Below the pieces are notes generated by a model, which worked only from the letters and a program-made list of their open reading frames with translations, was not told the origin of the DNA and made no database searches. 64,000 nt of DNA from Cryobacterium sp. SO2. GTDB taxonomy: Bacteria > Actinomycetota > Actinomycetes > Actinomycetales > Microbacteriaceae. The stretch spans positions 3,596,001 through 3,660,000 of the forward strand of contig NZ_CP117849.1 in NCBI RefSeq assembly GCF_026151165.2. Reading direction: 5' to 3'. Position 1 is the first letter of the stretch. Every line of letters begins with the position of its first letter. Of this stretch, positions 43,859-52,955 are shown in pieces. The position numbers and the translations under genes are program-made.

Positions 43859-45006
43859 GCGCGGAGCACTTCCTTCAATAAGACGTCGATTTCCCAGATG
43901 GCTACATCTAGATGGATGGTGGAGGTGCCGATGGTGACTCTAGATCCGGATCCGTCCGCCCCGCACTCAATTCCCACAGCAGCACTGTTCGCTGCCAAGT
44001 AATTCAAGGCGCTCGGTGTCAGAGTCCTAGCAAGAACAACGGCAGGAACACCCGAGAACTGACGCTGCAAGTGTGTCTGCAAATGGACGTCGTTGAAGCC
44101 ATAACCGATGGTCAAGAAAGCGGTGGCGCCGTCGATGGCATCGTTCGCGCGCGCGCGTTGAGCGTCAAACGGAACGTCATACCCTTTTCTGTACTTCGAA
44201 CCTCCCGGGGCAATGATCAGTTCCGCAGTGCTGAGGAGGTGCTCAGATCGAATTGTTCCCTCACCCGTGGAGTACCAATCAAGGCTTCCATGCGGCTTCG
44301 CGAGCCGTATGTGGGGGTGGTGCTGCAACTTGACGGTACCTTTCCCGACAGTTCCCGGAACCGCTCTGAGAAGTTCTTCTTTACTTGCTCGGGCATCGAG
44401 TCGACCGATAGTGTGCCCGCAAAACATGGTGTCAACGCGAATTCCTTCTTTCGCCGCGCACACTTCAACGAGTCGGTCGTAGTTCGTGGTGATCACATCT
44501 GCAACGGTGTTGTTGGTCAGGACGTGTCGGAACAGGCGGCCCAGGGCAGTTCGATCCTGGGACACCAGGATGCCATCGATCGCCGAGCTCTCCGCTGAGC
44601 GGACGTAGCTGGCGACCTTGTTCGTGACAATTGCATCCAGAGTCGCAGACAAATCGACAGACTTGAAGGCTTCTTCTATTTCGCCGGTCTCGACAAGGAC
44701 ACTTCGAACGATTCCCCATGCTTCAGCATCGTCTCCGACCAGACTGTCCGAATCGACCGGGATTTCGGCGATTAGGTGGTCACAAAGCGCTCGCATCGTC
44801 GGTAAACCGAATGGAACCGAAGCGCCCGAACCGATAATGGTGACCAGCCCGCGACGGAAAGTCTCCTGCACGGCTCGATAGATCGAGTCAAGATCAATTG
44901 CCGTTGAGGTGTCGATGATTTGAACAGTACTGCACCCAGGGCGTGCGAAGGCGCAAGGACAGCATGGTGGCCCACACTCTGGGGGCACCTTGCGTCGCCC
45001 GGCCAA
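43855..45006 (-). CDS. SIR2-like NAD-binding effector of a SIR2-HerA defence pair
   Basis: The protein (up to 383 aa) has the SIR2 NAD fold of defence NADases: TIIGSGASVPFG (57-68), VITTNYDRLVE (171-181), KPHGSLDW with the catalytic-type His (237-244) and FLTIGYGFNDVHLQ (297-310). In characterised SIR2-HerA systems (one named Nezha) the complex degrades NAD+ or DNA on phage infection. The start is uncertain: TTG 45006 or GTG 44988; the first 30 residues (Pro/Cys-rich) look unconserved. It is the first gene of the pair and ends 30 bp from the intact mmsA stop. Confidence 0.87.
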   Translation of the reverse strand: MAGRRKVPPECGPPCCPCAFARPGCSTVQIIDTSTAIDLDSIYRAVQETFRRGLVTIIGSGASVPFGLPTMRALCDHLIAEIPVDSDSLVGDDAEAWGIVRSVLVETGEIEEAFKSVDLSATLDAIVTNKVASYVRSAESSAIDGILVSQDRTALGRLFRHVLTNNTVADVITTNYDRLVEVCAAKEGIRVDTMFCGHTIGRLDARASKEELLRAVPGTVGKGTVKLQHHPHIRLAKPHGSLDWYSTGEGTIRSEHLLSTAELIIAPGGSKYRKGYDVPFDAQRARANDAIDGATAFLTIGYGFNDVHLQTHLQRQFSGVPAVVLARTLTPSALNYLAANSAAVGIECGADGSGSRVTIGTSTIHLDVAIWEIDVLLKEVLRA

Positions 45007-45036
45007 CGTTGACGATCGAGACGACCAGAAACCTCG

Positions 45037-46536
45037 TCAGGTGTTCTGCGGGAAGCCCAGGTTGATGCCGCCGTGGCTGGGGTCGAGCCAGCGGGCGGTG
45101 ACGGCCTTCTCGCGGGTGTAGAAGCTGATGCCGGCGGGGCCGTAGGCCTTGGCGTCGCCGAAGAGGGAGTCCTTCCAGCCGCCGAACGAGTGGTACGCCA
45201 CCGGCACCGGGATCGGCACGTTGATGCCGACCATGCCCACCTGTACCTCGTGCTGGAATCGCCGCGCCGCGCCGCCGTCGTTGGTGAAGATCGCGGTGCC
45301 GTTGCCGTACCTGCTGGCGTTGATGACCGCGACGCCGTCGGTGTAGCTGGCCACCCGCACCACGCTGAGCACCGGGCCGAAGATCTCGTCCGTGTAGACG
45401 GCGGAGTCGAGGCTGACCTTGTCGAACAGGGTGGGGCCGAGCCAGAAGCCGGATGCCTCGCCGTCGACCTCGATACCGCGACCGTCGATCACGACCTCCG
45501 CGCCATCCGCCTGGGCGATGTCGATGTAGCCGGCGACCTTGTCGCGGTGCGCCTCGGTGATGAGCGGGCCCATGTCGCAGCCGCGCATGCCGTCGCCGAC
45601 CTTGAGTCCCTTCACCCGCTCGGCGATCTTGGCGATCAGCTCGTCGGCGACGGGCTCAACGGCCACGATCACGCTGATGGCCATGCAGCGCTCCCCCGCC
45701 GAACCGAAGCCGGCGTTGACCGCGGCGTCCGCGGCCAGGTCGAGGTCGGCATCCGGCAGCACCAGCATGTGGTTCTTCGCGCCGCCGAGGGCCTGCACCC
45801 GCTTGCCGTGGTGCGCGGCGGTCTCGTAGATGTACTTGGCGATCGGGGTGGAGCCGACAAAGGAGATGGCCTGCACATCGGGGTTGACGAGCAGAGCGTC
45901 CACGGCCTCCTTGTCGCCGTGCACGACGTTGAAAACGCCGTCGGGCAGACCCGCCTCGGTGAGCAGGGCGGCGAGCCAATTGGCGGCGGACGGGTCTTTC
46001 TCGCTGGGCTTGAGCACAACCGTGTTGCCGGCGGCGATGGCAATGGGGAAGAACCAGAGCGGCACCATGGCCGGGAAGTTGAACGGGCTGATGATGCCGA
46101 CCACGCCGAGCGGCTGCCGCAGCGTGTAGACGTCCACGCCGGTGGAGACGTTCTCGGAGAACTCGCCCTTGGACAGGTGCGGCAGACCGAGCGCGAACTC
46201 GACCACCTCGAGGCCGCGGGCGATCTCGCCGAGGGCGTCGGAGGTGACCTTGCCGTGTTCGTTGGTGAGGATGTCGGCGAGCTCGCCCTTGCGGGCGTTG
46301 AGCAGCTCGCGGAAGGCGAACATGACACCCTGGCGTTTGGCGATGGAGGCATCGCGCCAGCCGGGGTAGGCGGCCTGCGCCGAGGTGACAACGGTGTCGA
46401 CGTCGGCGGCGGAGCCCAGGGACACCAGGCGCTGCACTGCGCCGGTGGCCGGGTTGTAGACGGGGGCGGTTCGAGCGGAGCTTCCGGTTGCGGGAGCGCC
46501 GTCGATCCAGTGGGTGAGGACGGGAAGGTCGTTCAT
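45037..46536 (-). CDS. mmsA: CoA-acylating (methyl)malonate-semialdehyde dehydrogenase
   Basis: The 499-aa enzyme oxidises malonate or methylmalonate semialdehyde with NAD+ and CoA to acetyl- or propionyl-CoA and CO2. Family marks are SPFNFPAMVPLWFFPIAIA (about 150), FVGSTPIAKYIY, and GSAGERCMAIS with nucleophile Cys284; RCMAIS is characteristic of MmsA/IolA. As the last gene of the pyrimidine operon it would consume malonate semialdehyde from beta-alanine. Its 3' end is copied twice to the left, at 39499 and 41800, marking an insertion hotspot. Confidence 0.94.
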   Translation of the reverse strand: MNDLPVLTHWIDGAPATGSSARTAPVYNPATGAVQRLVSLGSAADVDTVVTSAQAAYPGWRDASIAKRQGVMFAFRELLNARKGELADILTNEHGKVTSDALGEIARGLEVVEFALGLPHLSKGEFSENVSTGVDVYTLRQPLGVVGIISPFNFPAMVPLWFFPIAIAAGNTVVLKPSEKDPSAANWLAALLTEAGLPDGVFNVVHGDKEAVDALLVNPDVQAISFVGSTPIAKYIYETAAHHGKRVQALGGAKNHMLVLPDADLDLAADAAVNAGFGSAGERCMAISVIVAVEPVADELIAKIAERVKGLKVGDGMRGCDMGPLITEAHRDKVAGYIDIAQADGAEVVIDGRGIEVDGEASGFWLGPTLFDKVSLDSAVYTDEIFGPVLSVVRVASYTDGVAVINASRYGNGTAIFTNDGGAARRFQHEVQVGMVGINVPIPVPVAYHSFGGWKDSLFGDAKAYGPAGISFYTREKAVTARWLDPSHGGINLGFPQNT

Positions 46537-46564
46537 GTCATCCGATTCTGTTGGGGGTGAGAGC

Positions 46565-46610
46565 CGTTGATCGAGCTTGTCGAGCGTTGTACTGAGCCTG
46601 TCGAAGTGAT
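46565..46610. repeat. imperfect CGAGCTTGTCGAG repeat pair
   Basis: TGATCGAGCTTGTCGAGCG and a nearby ACTGAGCCTGTCGAAGTG belong to the dispersed repeat type seen best at 46646-46708. They lie in the gap before mmsA, upstream of its start. Confidence 0.5.
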
Positions 46611-46645
46611 CCGACCGTGTCTATGTTCGCGAAATCGGGTCGCGG

Positions 46646-46708
46646 GGTCTCGACAAGCTCGACCAGCGGGATGGTCGCGACCCACCGCTGGTCGAGCTTG
46701 TCGAGACC
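46646..46708. repeat. perfect 24-bp inverted repeat of the dispersed family
   Basis: The arms (46646-46669 and 46685-46708) begin GGTCTCGACAAGCTCGACC and are exact reverse complements over 24 nt, with a 15-nt loop. It lies between the aminotransferase and mmsA cistrons and could form a stable mRNA hairpin there. Other copies are at 3104 and 54444-54525. Confidence 0.85.
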
Positions 46709-46724
46709 TGGTGAGTGAGATCGG

Positions 46725-48059
46725 CTAGAGGAGGTCGAGAGCGAGGACTTCGTCGTAGATGGCCAGGGCCTCGGCCACCTCGGAGTCGGTGACCACGCAG
46801 GGCGGCACCACGTGGATGCGGTTGTCCTGCACGAAGGGCAGCAGGTTGCGGGCCAGCAGCTCGGTCTTGATGCGGGCCATCACGGCCGGGGCCACCGGCT
46901 CCCGGGTCTCCGGGTCGGCCACGAGCTCGATCGCCCAGAAGACACCCTCGCCGCGCACTTCCCCGATGATCGGGTGCTTGGCCTTCAGCGCCTCCAGCCC
47001 AGGTCCGATCGCGTCGGTGCCGATCCGGGCGGCGTTCTCCACGATGCCCTCGGCCGCCATGGCGTCCAGCGCGGCCACGATCGAGGCCATCGCCAGCGGA
47101 TGCCCGCTGTAGGTGAGCCCGCCGGGGAAGACCGTCGTGTCGAAGTCCGCGGCGATGGCGTCGGAGATGATGACGCCGCCCACTGGAACGTAGCCGGAGT
47201 TGACGCCCTTGGCAAAGGTGATCAGGTCGGGAACGACTCCGGAGCCCTCGAATGCGAACCAGCGTCCGGTGCGGCCGAAGCCCACCATCACCTCGTCGAG
47301 AATGAGCATGATGCCGTAGCGGTCGCAGAGCTCGCGCACCCCGGCGAGGTAACCGGGCGGCGGCATCAGCACGCCGGCGGTGCCCGGGATGGATTCGAGC
47401 AGCACGGCCGCGATCGAGGTGGCGCCCTCGCTCTGGATGACCCGCTCCAGGTGACGCAGCGCCCGCTCGCATTCCTGCTCGGGCGTCGTCGCCCAGAACT
47501 CGCTGCGGTAGAGGTAGGGGCCGAAGAAGTGCACGTGCCCGCGGGCGAACTCATTGGGGATGCGGCGCCAGTCGCCGGTGGCGACGATGGCCGCGCCGGT
47601 GTTGCCGTGGTATGAGCGGTAGGTGGAGAGCACGGTGTCGCGCCCGGTGTGCAGGCGGGCCATCCGGATGGCGTTCTCGTTGGCATCCGCACCGCCGTTG
47701 GTGAAGAAGACCTTGTTGAAGCCGGCCGGTGCCCGGTCGACGATGCGTGTGGCGGCCTCGCCGCGGGCCAGGTTGGCGGTGGAGGGCGCGATGGTGGTGA
47801 GCAGCTGGGCCTGGTCGATGATGCCCTTGATCACGGCCGGATGCTGGTGGCCGATGTTCACGTTGACCAGCTGGCTGGAGAAGTCGAGGTAGCTGCGGCC
47901 GTCGTGGTCCCAGACCCGGCAGCCGAGGCCGCCGGCGATGACGAGGGGCTTCAGCGCCCCCTGGGCGGACCAGGAGTGGAAGACGTGGGCCTTGTCGAGC
48001 TGGGTGGTGAGCTCGTTGAGCCCGAGCTCGGTGGTTGTGCCGGTGTCGATGTCGGTCAC
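46725..48059 (-). CDS. class III aminotransferase, probable beta-alanine transaminase
   Basis: The 444-aa PLP enzyme is of the omega-aminotransferase class. It has VFFTNGGADANENAIRMAR, YRSYHGNTGAA, LILDEVMVGFGRTG with the PLP-contacting Asp, and LITFAKGVNSGYVPVGGVI with the Schiff-base Lys. In this operon it most likely transfers the amino group of beta-alanine to pyruvate or 2-oxoglutarate, giving malonate semialdehyde for mmsA. GTG 48059 was chosen because GAGAAGGAA precedes it. An aspartate or taurine-type substrate cannot be excluded. Confidence 0.88.
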   Translation of the reverse strand: MTDIDTGTTTELGLNELTTQLDKAHVFHSWSAQGALKPLVIAGGLGCRVWDHDGRSYLDFSSQLVNVNIGHQHPAVIKGIIDQAQLLTTIAPSTANLARGEAATRIVDRAPAGFNKVFFTNGGADANENAIRMARLHTGRDTVLSTYRSYHGNTGAAIVATGDWRRIPNEFARGHVHFFGPYLYRSEFWATTPEQECERALRHLERVIQSEGATSIAAVLLESIPGTAGVLMPPPGYLAGVRELCDRYGIMLILDEVMVGFGRTGRWFAFEGSGVVPDLITFAKGVNSGYVPVGGVIISDAIAADFDTTVFPGGLTYSGHPLAMASIVAALDAMAAEGIVENAARIGTDAIGPGLEALKAKHPIIGEVRGEGVFWAIELVADPETREPVAPAVMARIKTELLARNLLPFVQDNRIHVVPPCVVTDSEVAEALAIYDEVLALDLL

Positions 48060-48153
48060 GATGATCGTTCCTTCTCTTCTACTTTTGCCCCGCAGAATGT
48101 GGGGCGGTGGTGCACCGGGCGGCCGCAAGAGCGGCCGCCCGGTGCAGGGTGCT

Positions 48154-49305
48154 CTACTCGCCGCCCTCCTTGAGGGTGACGTCGATCGGGGTCCAGTCGG
48201 CGCCCATGACGTCGACTCCATCCGCGGTCAGCTCATCCAGGGCCTTCTGCACGTACTCGTTGGAGTACGCGGTTTCGGGCGGGTCTGTGGTGATGATGGT
48301 GCCACCGGTTTCGTTCTTCGTGTTCATGGCGATGTCGACGGTGTTGGCCCAGGCGGCCTCGTCGATCAGGCCGACGCCGTTGGTGGACGGGAAGATCAGC
48401 TTGCTGACCTCGTTGGTCATCCACAGCTGGTGGCCGGCCGGGAGGGCCGATCCGGCGTCGGCCACGATGGTCGCGGCGTCTTCCGGGTTCTGTGCGGCGT
48501 AGATCCAGCCCTTGATGGAGGCCTTGATGAAGGCCACGGTCTGGTCAGCGTAGGCCTCATCGTCGGCGAGCTTGTCGGTGTTGGCCCAGATGGCGTCCTG
48601 GAGCATCGCCGTGCCCTCGTCGTTCCAGTCGATGACGTTGAGGTCCTCCGGCTGGTAGAGCTCGCCGGTGTCGGGGTTGATGGTCTCGAGCACCTGCGCG
48701 TACTCGTTGTAGGTCATCGCCTGCGCCGCGTCGATGTCGCCGGCGAGGAACGCGTTCATGTCGAAGGCCTGCTGCACGAGACTGATGTCGCCCACCTCGA
48801 CACCTGCCTTCTGCATACCGGCGAAGAGCTCCCACTCGTTGCCGTAGCCCCAGCTGCCCACGTTCTTGCCGGCCAGGTCGGCCGGGCTGGTGATGTTCTT
48901 GTCCTTGAACGAGATCTGGGTGGTGGCGCTGCGCTCGAAGATCTGCGCGACGTCGGTGATGTTGGCCCCCTGCTCGATCGAACCGAGCACCTTGGGCACC
49001 CAGGAGATGGCGTAGTCAACGTCGCCGGAGGCGAGCACGTCCTGCGGCACGATGTCGGCGCCGCCCTCGGCGATGGTCACGTCGAGGCCTTCGTCTTCGT
49101 AGTAGCCCTGGTCCACGGCGGCGTAGTAGCCGGCGAACTGGGCCTGGGCCACCCACTGCAACTGCAGGGTGACCGGGGTGAGGTCTCCGCTGGCGGAGTC
49201 ATCGGACGGTGCGCTGTCGCCGGAGGCGCTGCATCCGGTGAGGACGAGTGCGCTGGCCGCGGCAACGGCGCCAGCCGTCGTGAGCCATCGAGTGCTGTGT
49301 TTCAT
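48154..49305 (-). CDS. NMT1/SsuA-like substrate-binding lipoprotein
   Basis: The 383-aa lipoprotein has signal peptide MKHSTRWLTTAGAVAAASAL and lipobox LTGC. The mature domain is of the NMT1/THI5-like type used for pyrimidines, thiamine precursors and sulfonates: VTLQLQWVAQAQFAGYYAAVDQGYY, then IAEGGADIVPQDVLASGDVDYAI. Within an operon for pyrimidine breakdown, uracil, dihydrouracil or a related ring is the likely cargo. It follows the second permease gene and precedes the aminotransferase. Confidence 0.88.
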   Translation of the reverse strand: MKHSTRWLTTAGAVAAASALVLTGCSASGDSAPSDDSASGDLTPVTLQLQWVAQAQFAGYYAAVDQGYYEDEGLDVTIAEGGADIVPQDVLASGDVDYAISWVPKVLGSIEQGANITDVAQIFERSATTQISFKDKNITSPADLAGKNVGSWGYGNEWELFAGMQKAGVEVGDISLVQQAFDMNAFLAGDIDAAQAMTYNEYAQVLETINPDTGELYQPEDLNVIDWNDEGTAMLQDAIWANTDKLADDEAYADQTVAFIKASIKGWIYAAQNPEDAATIVADAGSALPAGHQLWMTNEVSKLIFPSTNGVGLIDEAAWANTVDIAMNTKNETGGTIITTDPPETAYSNEYVQKALDELTADGVDVMGADWTPIDVTLKEGGE

Positions 49306-49362
49306 GTATTCCTCCTTTTGGGTACTGCACGGGTGCTGCGGGATGCTGTGGTGCGGGAATGG

Positions 49363-50169
49363 TCAGGCGGTGGGGGCGCGGCGGCTGACCAGTTTTTCCA
49401 GGCCGAGCGCTGCGCAATAGAAGAGGAGTCCGAGAATGATGGAGCCGAGCACATACGCCCAGGCCAGGCCGTAGTTGCTGCTGGAGGCGGCCGACGTGAT
49501 CGACTTGCCGAGGCCGCCGACCGGGCCGCCGAAGTACTCGGCGATGAGGGCGGAGATCACGGCGAGCGATGACGCGATGCGCAGGCCCGTGAACACGAAC
49601 GGCACCGCGGTGGGCAGAGTGACGGTCTTGGTGGCCTGCCAGCTGGAGGCGGCGTAGGAGCGCATCAGGTCGCGGTGCACGGGACGCACCATGCGCAGGC
49701 CCTTCAGGGTGTTGAAGTACACCGGCACGAACACGGCCAGCGCGGCCACCAGCTGCCGGGCGGTCTCGGCGTTGGCGCCGAACATCGTGTAGAGCACGGG
49801 CGCCAGGGCCACGATCGGCACCACCGCGAACGCGGCCACGATGGGTGCCGCCATCTCGTCGAAGATGCGCACCAGCGCCGAGAGGATGGCCAGCAGCACA
49901 CCGACGATCGCGCCGAGCACCAGCCCGATCAGGGCGTTGCGGCCGGTGACGACCATGCCATTGACCACATTCTGCAGGTTGGCCGTGAACTGCTCGCCGA
50001 TATTGAACGGGCCGGGCAGGATGAACGGCTTGACCGCCAGCACGGTGACGAAACCCTGCCAGAGCAGGATCACGATCAGGCCGAGCAACACCGGCGGCAG
50101 CACGGTGCGGGCCAGGCCCCCGGCACGCCCGCCACGCCCGCTGCCTGACGCGCTCGCGGCGCTGCTCAT
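49363..50169 (-). CDS. ABC transporter permease (SsuC/ThiX type), second of two
   Basis: The 268-aa membrane protein has about six helices and the coupling-helix region RSYAASSWQATKTVTLPTAVPFVFTGLRIASSLAVI, typical for nitrate/sulfonate/pyrimidine ABC permeases. It overlaps the ATPase stop as ATGA. With the permease at 50990 it likely forms a heterodimeric channel, unlike the usual single permease of this family. Confidence 0.9.
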   Translation of the reverse strand: MSSAASASGSGRGGRAGGLARTVLPPVLLGLIVILLWQGFVTVLAVKPFILPGPFNIGEQFTANLQNVVNGMVVTGRNALIGLVLGAIVGVLLAILSALVRIFDEMAAPIVAAFAVVPIVALAPVLYTMFGANAETARQLVAALAVFVPVYFNTLKGLRMVRPVHRDLMRSYAASSWQATKTVTLPTAVPFVFTGLRIASSLAVISALIAEYFGGPVGGLGKSITSAASSSNYGLAWAYVLGSIILGLLFYCAALGLEKLVSRRAPTA

Positions 50170-50993
50170 CGCGTCTCGACCCCGCGCGCCCCGGTGGGGG
50201 TGCTGCCGTGCAGAAGCTCCCGCACCCGGCTGACCGAGTGGAAGAACTCCTCGTCTTCACGCAGGTTCTCGCCACGGTCGCTCATGCGGCCGAGGTTCAC
50301 GCTGAGCACGTCACGGATGCGGCCGGGCCGCGGCGACATCACCACCACACGGTTGGAGAGGAACACGGCCTCGGGGATGGAGTGGGTGACGAAGACCACG
50401 GCGGCGCTGGTCTCGGCACAGATGCGCACGAGCTCGTTCTGCATGCGCTCACGGGTCATCTCGTCGAGGGCGCCGAACGGTTCGTCCATCAGCAGCAGGC
50501 TGGGGCTCTCGGCCAGGGAGCGGGCGATCGCCACCCGCTGCTGCATGCCGCCGGAGAGCTGGTCTGGGTAGTGCCCGGCGAAGTCGCTCAGGCCCACCAG
50601 CTCGATCAGTTCGGCGGCCCGCTCGCGGCGGGCGGCCTTGCCGGTGCCGTGCAGTTCGAGCGGCAGTTCGATGTTGCCGGCCACCGTGCGCCAGGGCAGC
50701 AGGCCGGCCTGCTGGAACGCGATGCCGTAGTCCTGGTCGATGCGCGCCTGTCTGGCGGTCTTGCCGAACACCTCGATCGACCCGCTGGTGGGAGTGTCGA
50801 GGTCGGCGATCAGCCGCAGCAGGGTGCTCTTGCCGCAGCCGGAGGGCCCGATCAGCGAGACGAACTCGCCGGGGGCGACGGTGAGGCTCACCGCATCCAG
50901 TGCTGTGACGGATGCGCCCTTGCGGCCGGCGAAGACGCGGCTGACGGTCTTCACCTCCACGGCGTGCTGTACCGGTAGTGCTGCCGTGGTCAT
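50166..50993 (-). CDS. ABC transporter ATP-binding protein (SsuB/ThiZ type)
   Basis: The 275-aa ATPase has Walker A GPSGCGKST, the Q-loop GIAFQQAGLLPWRT, signature LSGGMQQRVAIAR, Walker B LLLMDEPFGALDE and H-loop FVTHSIPEA. It powers the two adjacent permeases. ATG 50993 overlaps the upstream permease stop (ATGA), and its own stop overlaps the next start, so the three genes are translationally coupled. Confidence 0.93.
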   Translation of the reverse strand: MTTAALPVQHAVEVKTVSRVFAGRKGASVTALDAVSLTVAPGEFVSLIGPSGCGKSTLLRLIADLDTPTSGSIEVFGKTARQARIDQDYGIAFQQAGLLPWRTVAGNIELPLELHGTGKAARRERAAELIELVGLSDFAGHYPDQLSGGMQQRVAIARSLAESPSLLLMDEPFGALDEMTRERMQNELVRICAETSAAVVFVTHSIPEAVFLSNRVVVMSPRPGRIRDVLSVNLGRMSDRGENLREDEEFFHSVSRVRELLHGSTPTGARGVETR

Positions 50994-51934
50994 GCGGCCA
51001 CCTCTCCCCTGCGGAATCGACGTAGGAACAGTGAGATCAGGCCGACGAAGCCGGCGGCCACGAGGCCCACCAGCACCGACCCGAAGATGGGGGCCCAGGG
51101 TTTGCCCGGGTCGCTGCCGGCGGCGCCGGCGTATTCGACGATCAGCCGGCCGATGCCGCCGCGCAGGCCGATGGAGACCTCGGCGACGACGCTGCCGATC
51201 ACGGCGCTGGCCGCCGCGAGGCGGAGGGCGGGAAGCAGGTAGCCCACGCTCGCGGGCAGCCGCAGACGCCAGAGGGTTTTCCACCAGCCGACCGCGTAGC
51301 AGTGCATGAGGTCCACATGGTTGGCGTCGGGTGAGCCGAGGCCCTTGAGCGCGCCGATCGAGACCGGGAAGAAGGCGAGGTAGGAGGCGATCAGCGCCAC
51401 CGACATCCAGTTCTCCCAGGTGAAGGCGCCGAACTCGATCTGTGTGCCCCAGCGCCGCACCAGCGGGGCAAGGGCGATCAGCGGCACCGTCTGGCTGAGG
51501 ATGATCCAGGGCAGGATGGCGGACTCGGCGAGCCTGAAGCGCTGCATGAGCAGGGCGAGGGCCAGGCCCACGGTGACGCCCACGATCCAGCCGACCGCGG
51601 CTATGCCGAGGGTGAACAGCGAGGCTTCCAGCACGGCCTGCCACACGGGCACGGCGTTGGCGCCGCCGGTGACAGGTTCCAGTGCCCGCTCGAGCATCAC
51701 CCAGAGATGCGGCATCGCCATCTCACTGGCGCGGGGCAGCACGGTGACGCCGCCCACGATCACACCGTCGGCGGGGCCGATGACGATGTACAGCTCCCAG
51801 AGCAGCGCGAGAGCGAGCACACCGAGCGCGCCCACCAGGACGCGCCGCGGCATACCCTGGCCCAGCCAGGACCGGCCACGCACCGCAGCAGTCGCTCCCG
51901 CCGGGGCGGTGCGCACGGAGCCGGCCTGGGTCAT
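50990..51934 (-). CDS. ABC transporter permease (SsuC/ThiX type), first of two
   Basis: The 314-aa membrane protein has about six helices and the coupling loop MHCYAVGWWKTLWRLRLPASVGYLLPALRLAAASAVIGSVVAE. A short basic cytosolic N-terminus precedes TM1. It overlaps the LLM oxidoreductase stop and the ATPase start by 4 nt each, so it is part of one coupled set. It probably pairs with the permease at 49363. Confidence 0.9.
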   Translation of the reverse strand: MTQAGSVRTAPAGATAAVRGRSWLGQGMPRRVLVGALGVLALALLWELYIVIGPADGVIVGGVTVLPRASEMAMPHLWVMLERALEPVTGGANAVPVWQAVLEASLFTLGIAAVGWIVGVTVGLALALLMQRFRLAESAILPWIILSQTVPLIALAPLVRRWGTQIEFGAFTWENWMSVALIASYLAFFPVSIGALKGLGSPDANHVDLMHCYAVGWWKTLWRLRLPASVGYLLPALRLAAASAVIGSVVAEVSIGLRGGIGRLIVEYAGAAGSDPGKPWAPIFGSVLVGLVAAGFVGLISLFLRRFRRGEVAA

Positions 51935-52947
51935 GCCTTGGCCGTGATGTGGTTGGCGAGCGCGGGGATCACGGTCTCGCCGTAGACGCGCAGGGTCTCC
52001 TCTTTATTGTCGTGCTGCAGGTAGCCCGCGAACTGGTCGACGCCGAGCTCCTTGAGGGCCTTGAGCTTCTCGATGTGCGCCTCGGCCGGCCCCAGCAGGC
52101 AGAACCTGTCGACGATCTCGTCTGGCACGAAGTCGGTGTGGGTGTTGCCGGCGCGGCCGTGCTCGTTGTAGTCGTAGCCCTCGCGGCCCTTGATGTAGTC
52201 GGTGAGGGCCTTCGGCACCGCTGAGCCCTCGCCGTACTTGGCGACGATGTCGGCCACGTGGTTGCCGACCATGCCGCCGAACCAGCGGTTCTGGTCGCGC
52301 ATGTGCGGCATATCGGTGCCGATGTGCATGGGCGCTGCCACGCAGAACTTGATTGCGTCGGGGTCGCGGCCCACGTTCTTGGCGGCGGTGCGCACGGTCT
52401 TGATCATCCACTCGGCCACGTCGAGGTCGGCCATCTGCAGAATGAAACCGTCGCCGACCTCGCCGGTGAGCTTGAGTGCTAGCGGGCCGTAGGCGGCCAC
52501 CCAGATGTCGAGGGTCGAACCCGTGCTCCAGGGAAACTGCAGGGTGGCGCCGTTGTACTCCACCGACCGGGAGTTGGCGAGCTCGCGGATGACGTGGATC
52601 GATTCCCGCAGGGTCTTCAGTGTGCTGGGACGGCCGTTGGTGACCCGCACCGCCGAGTCGCCGCGGCCGATGCCGCAGATGGTGCGGTTGCCGTACATCT
52701 CGTTGAGGGTGGCGTAGGTGGAGGCCGTGACGGTCCAGTCCCGGGTAGCCGGGTTGGTGACCATGGGCCCCACGATCACCTTGCGGGTCTCGCTCAAGAT
52801 CTTGCTGTAGATCACATAGGGTTCCTGCCAGAGCAGGTGCGAGTCGAAGGTCCACACGTGGCTGAAGCCGTGGTTCTCGGCCAACACGGCCAACTGCACG
52901 GTGCGCGCCGAGGGCGGATTGGTCTGGAGTACTGCGCCGAAGTCCAT
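51931..52947 (-). CDS. LLM-class flavin/F420-dependent oxidoreductase
   Basis: The 338-aa luciferase-like TIM barrel starts MDFGAVLQTNPPSARTVQLA, then HGFSHVWTFDSHLLWQEPYVIYSKIL and GIGRGDSAVRV. It resembles a subgroup called probable F420-dependent (MSMEG_2906 type), which I recall near dihydropyrimidinase genes. The reaction is unknown; an early step such as ring reduction or oxidation is possible. It lies 9 nt after the dihydropyrimidinase gene and is coupled to the transporter. Confidence 0.85.
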   Translation of the reverse strand: MDFGAVLQTNPPSARTVQLAVLAENHGFSHVWTFDSHLLWQEPYVIYSKILSETRKVIVGPMVTNPATRDWTVTASTYATLNEMYGNRTICGIGRGDSAVRVTNGRPSTLKTLRESIHVIRELANSRSVEYNGATLQFPWSTGSTLDIWVAAYGPLALKLTGEVGDGFILQMADLDVAEWMIKTVRTAAKNVGRDPDAIKFCVAAPMHIGTDMPHMRDQNRWFGGMVGNHVADIVAKYGEGSAVPKALTDYIKGREGYDYNEHGRAGNTHTDFVPDEIVDRFCLLGPAEAHIEKLKALKELGVDQFAGYLQHDNKEETLRVYGETVIPALANHITAKA

Positions 52948-52955
52948 GGTGTCCC

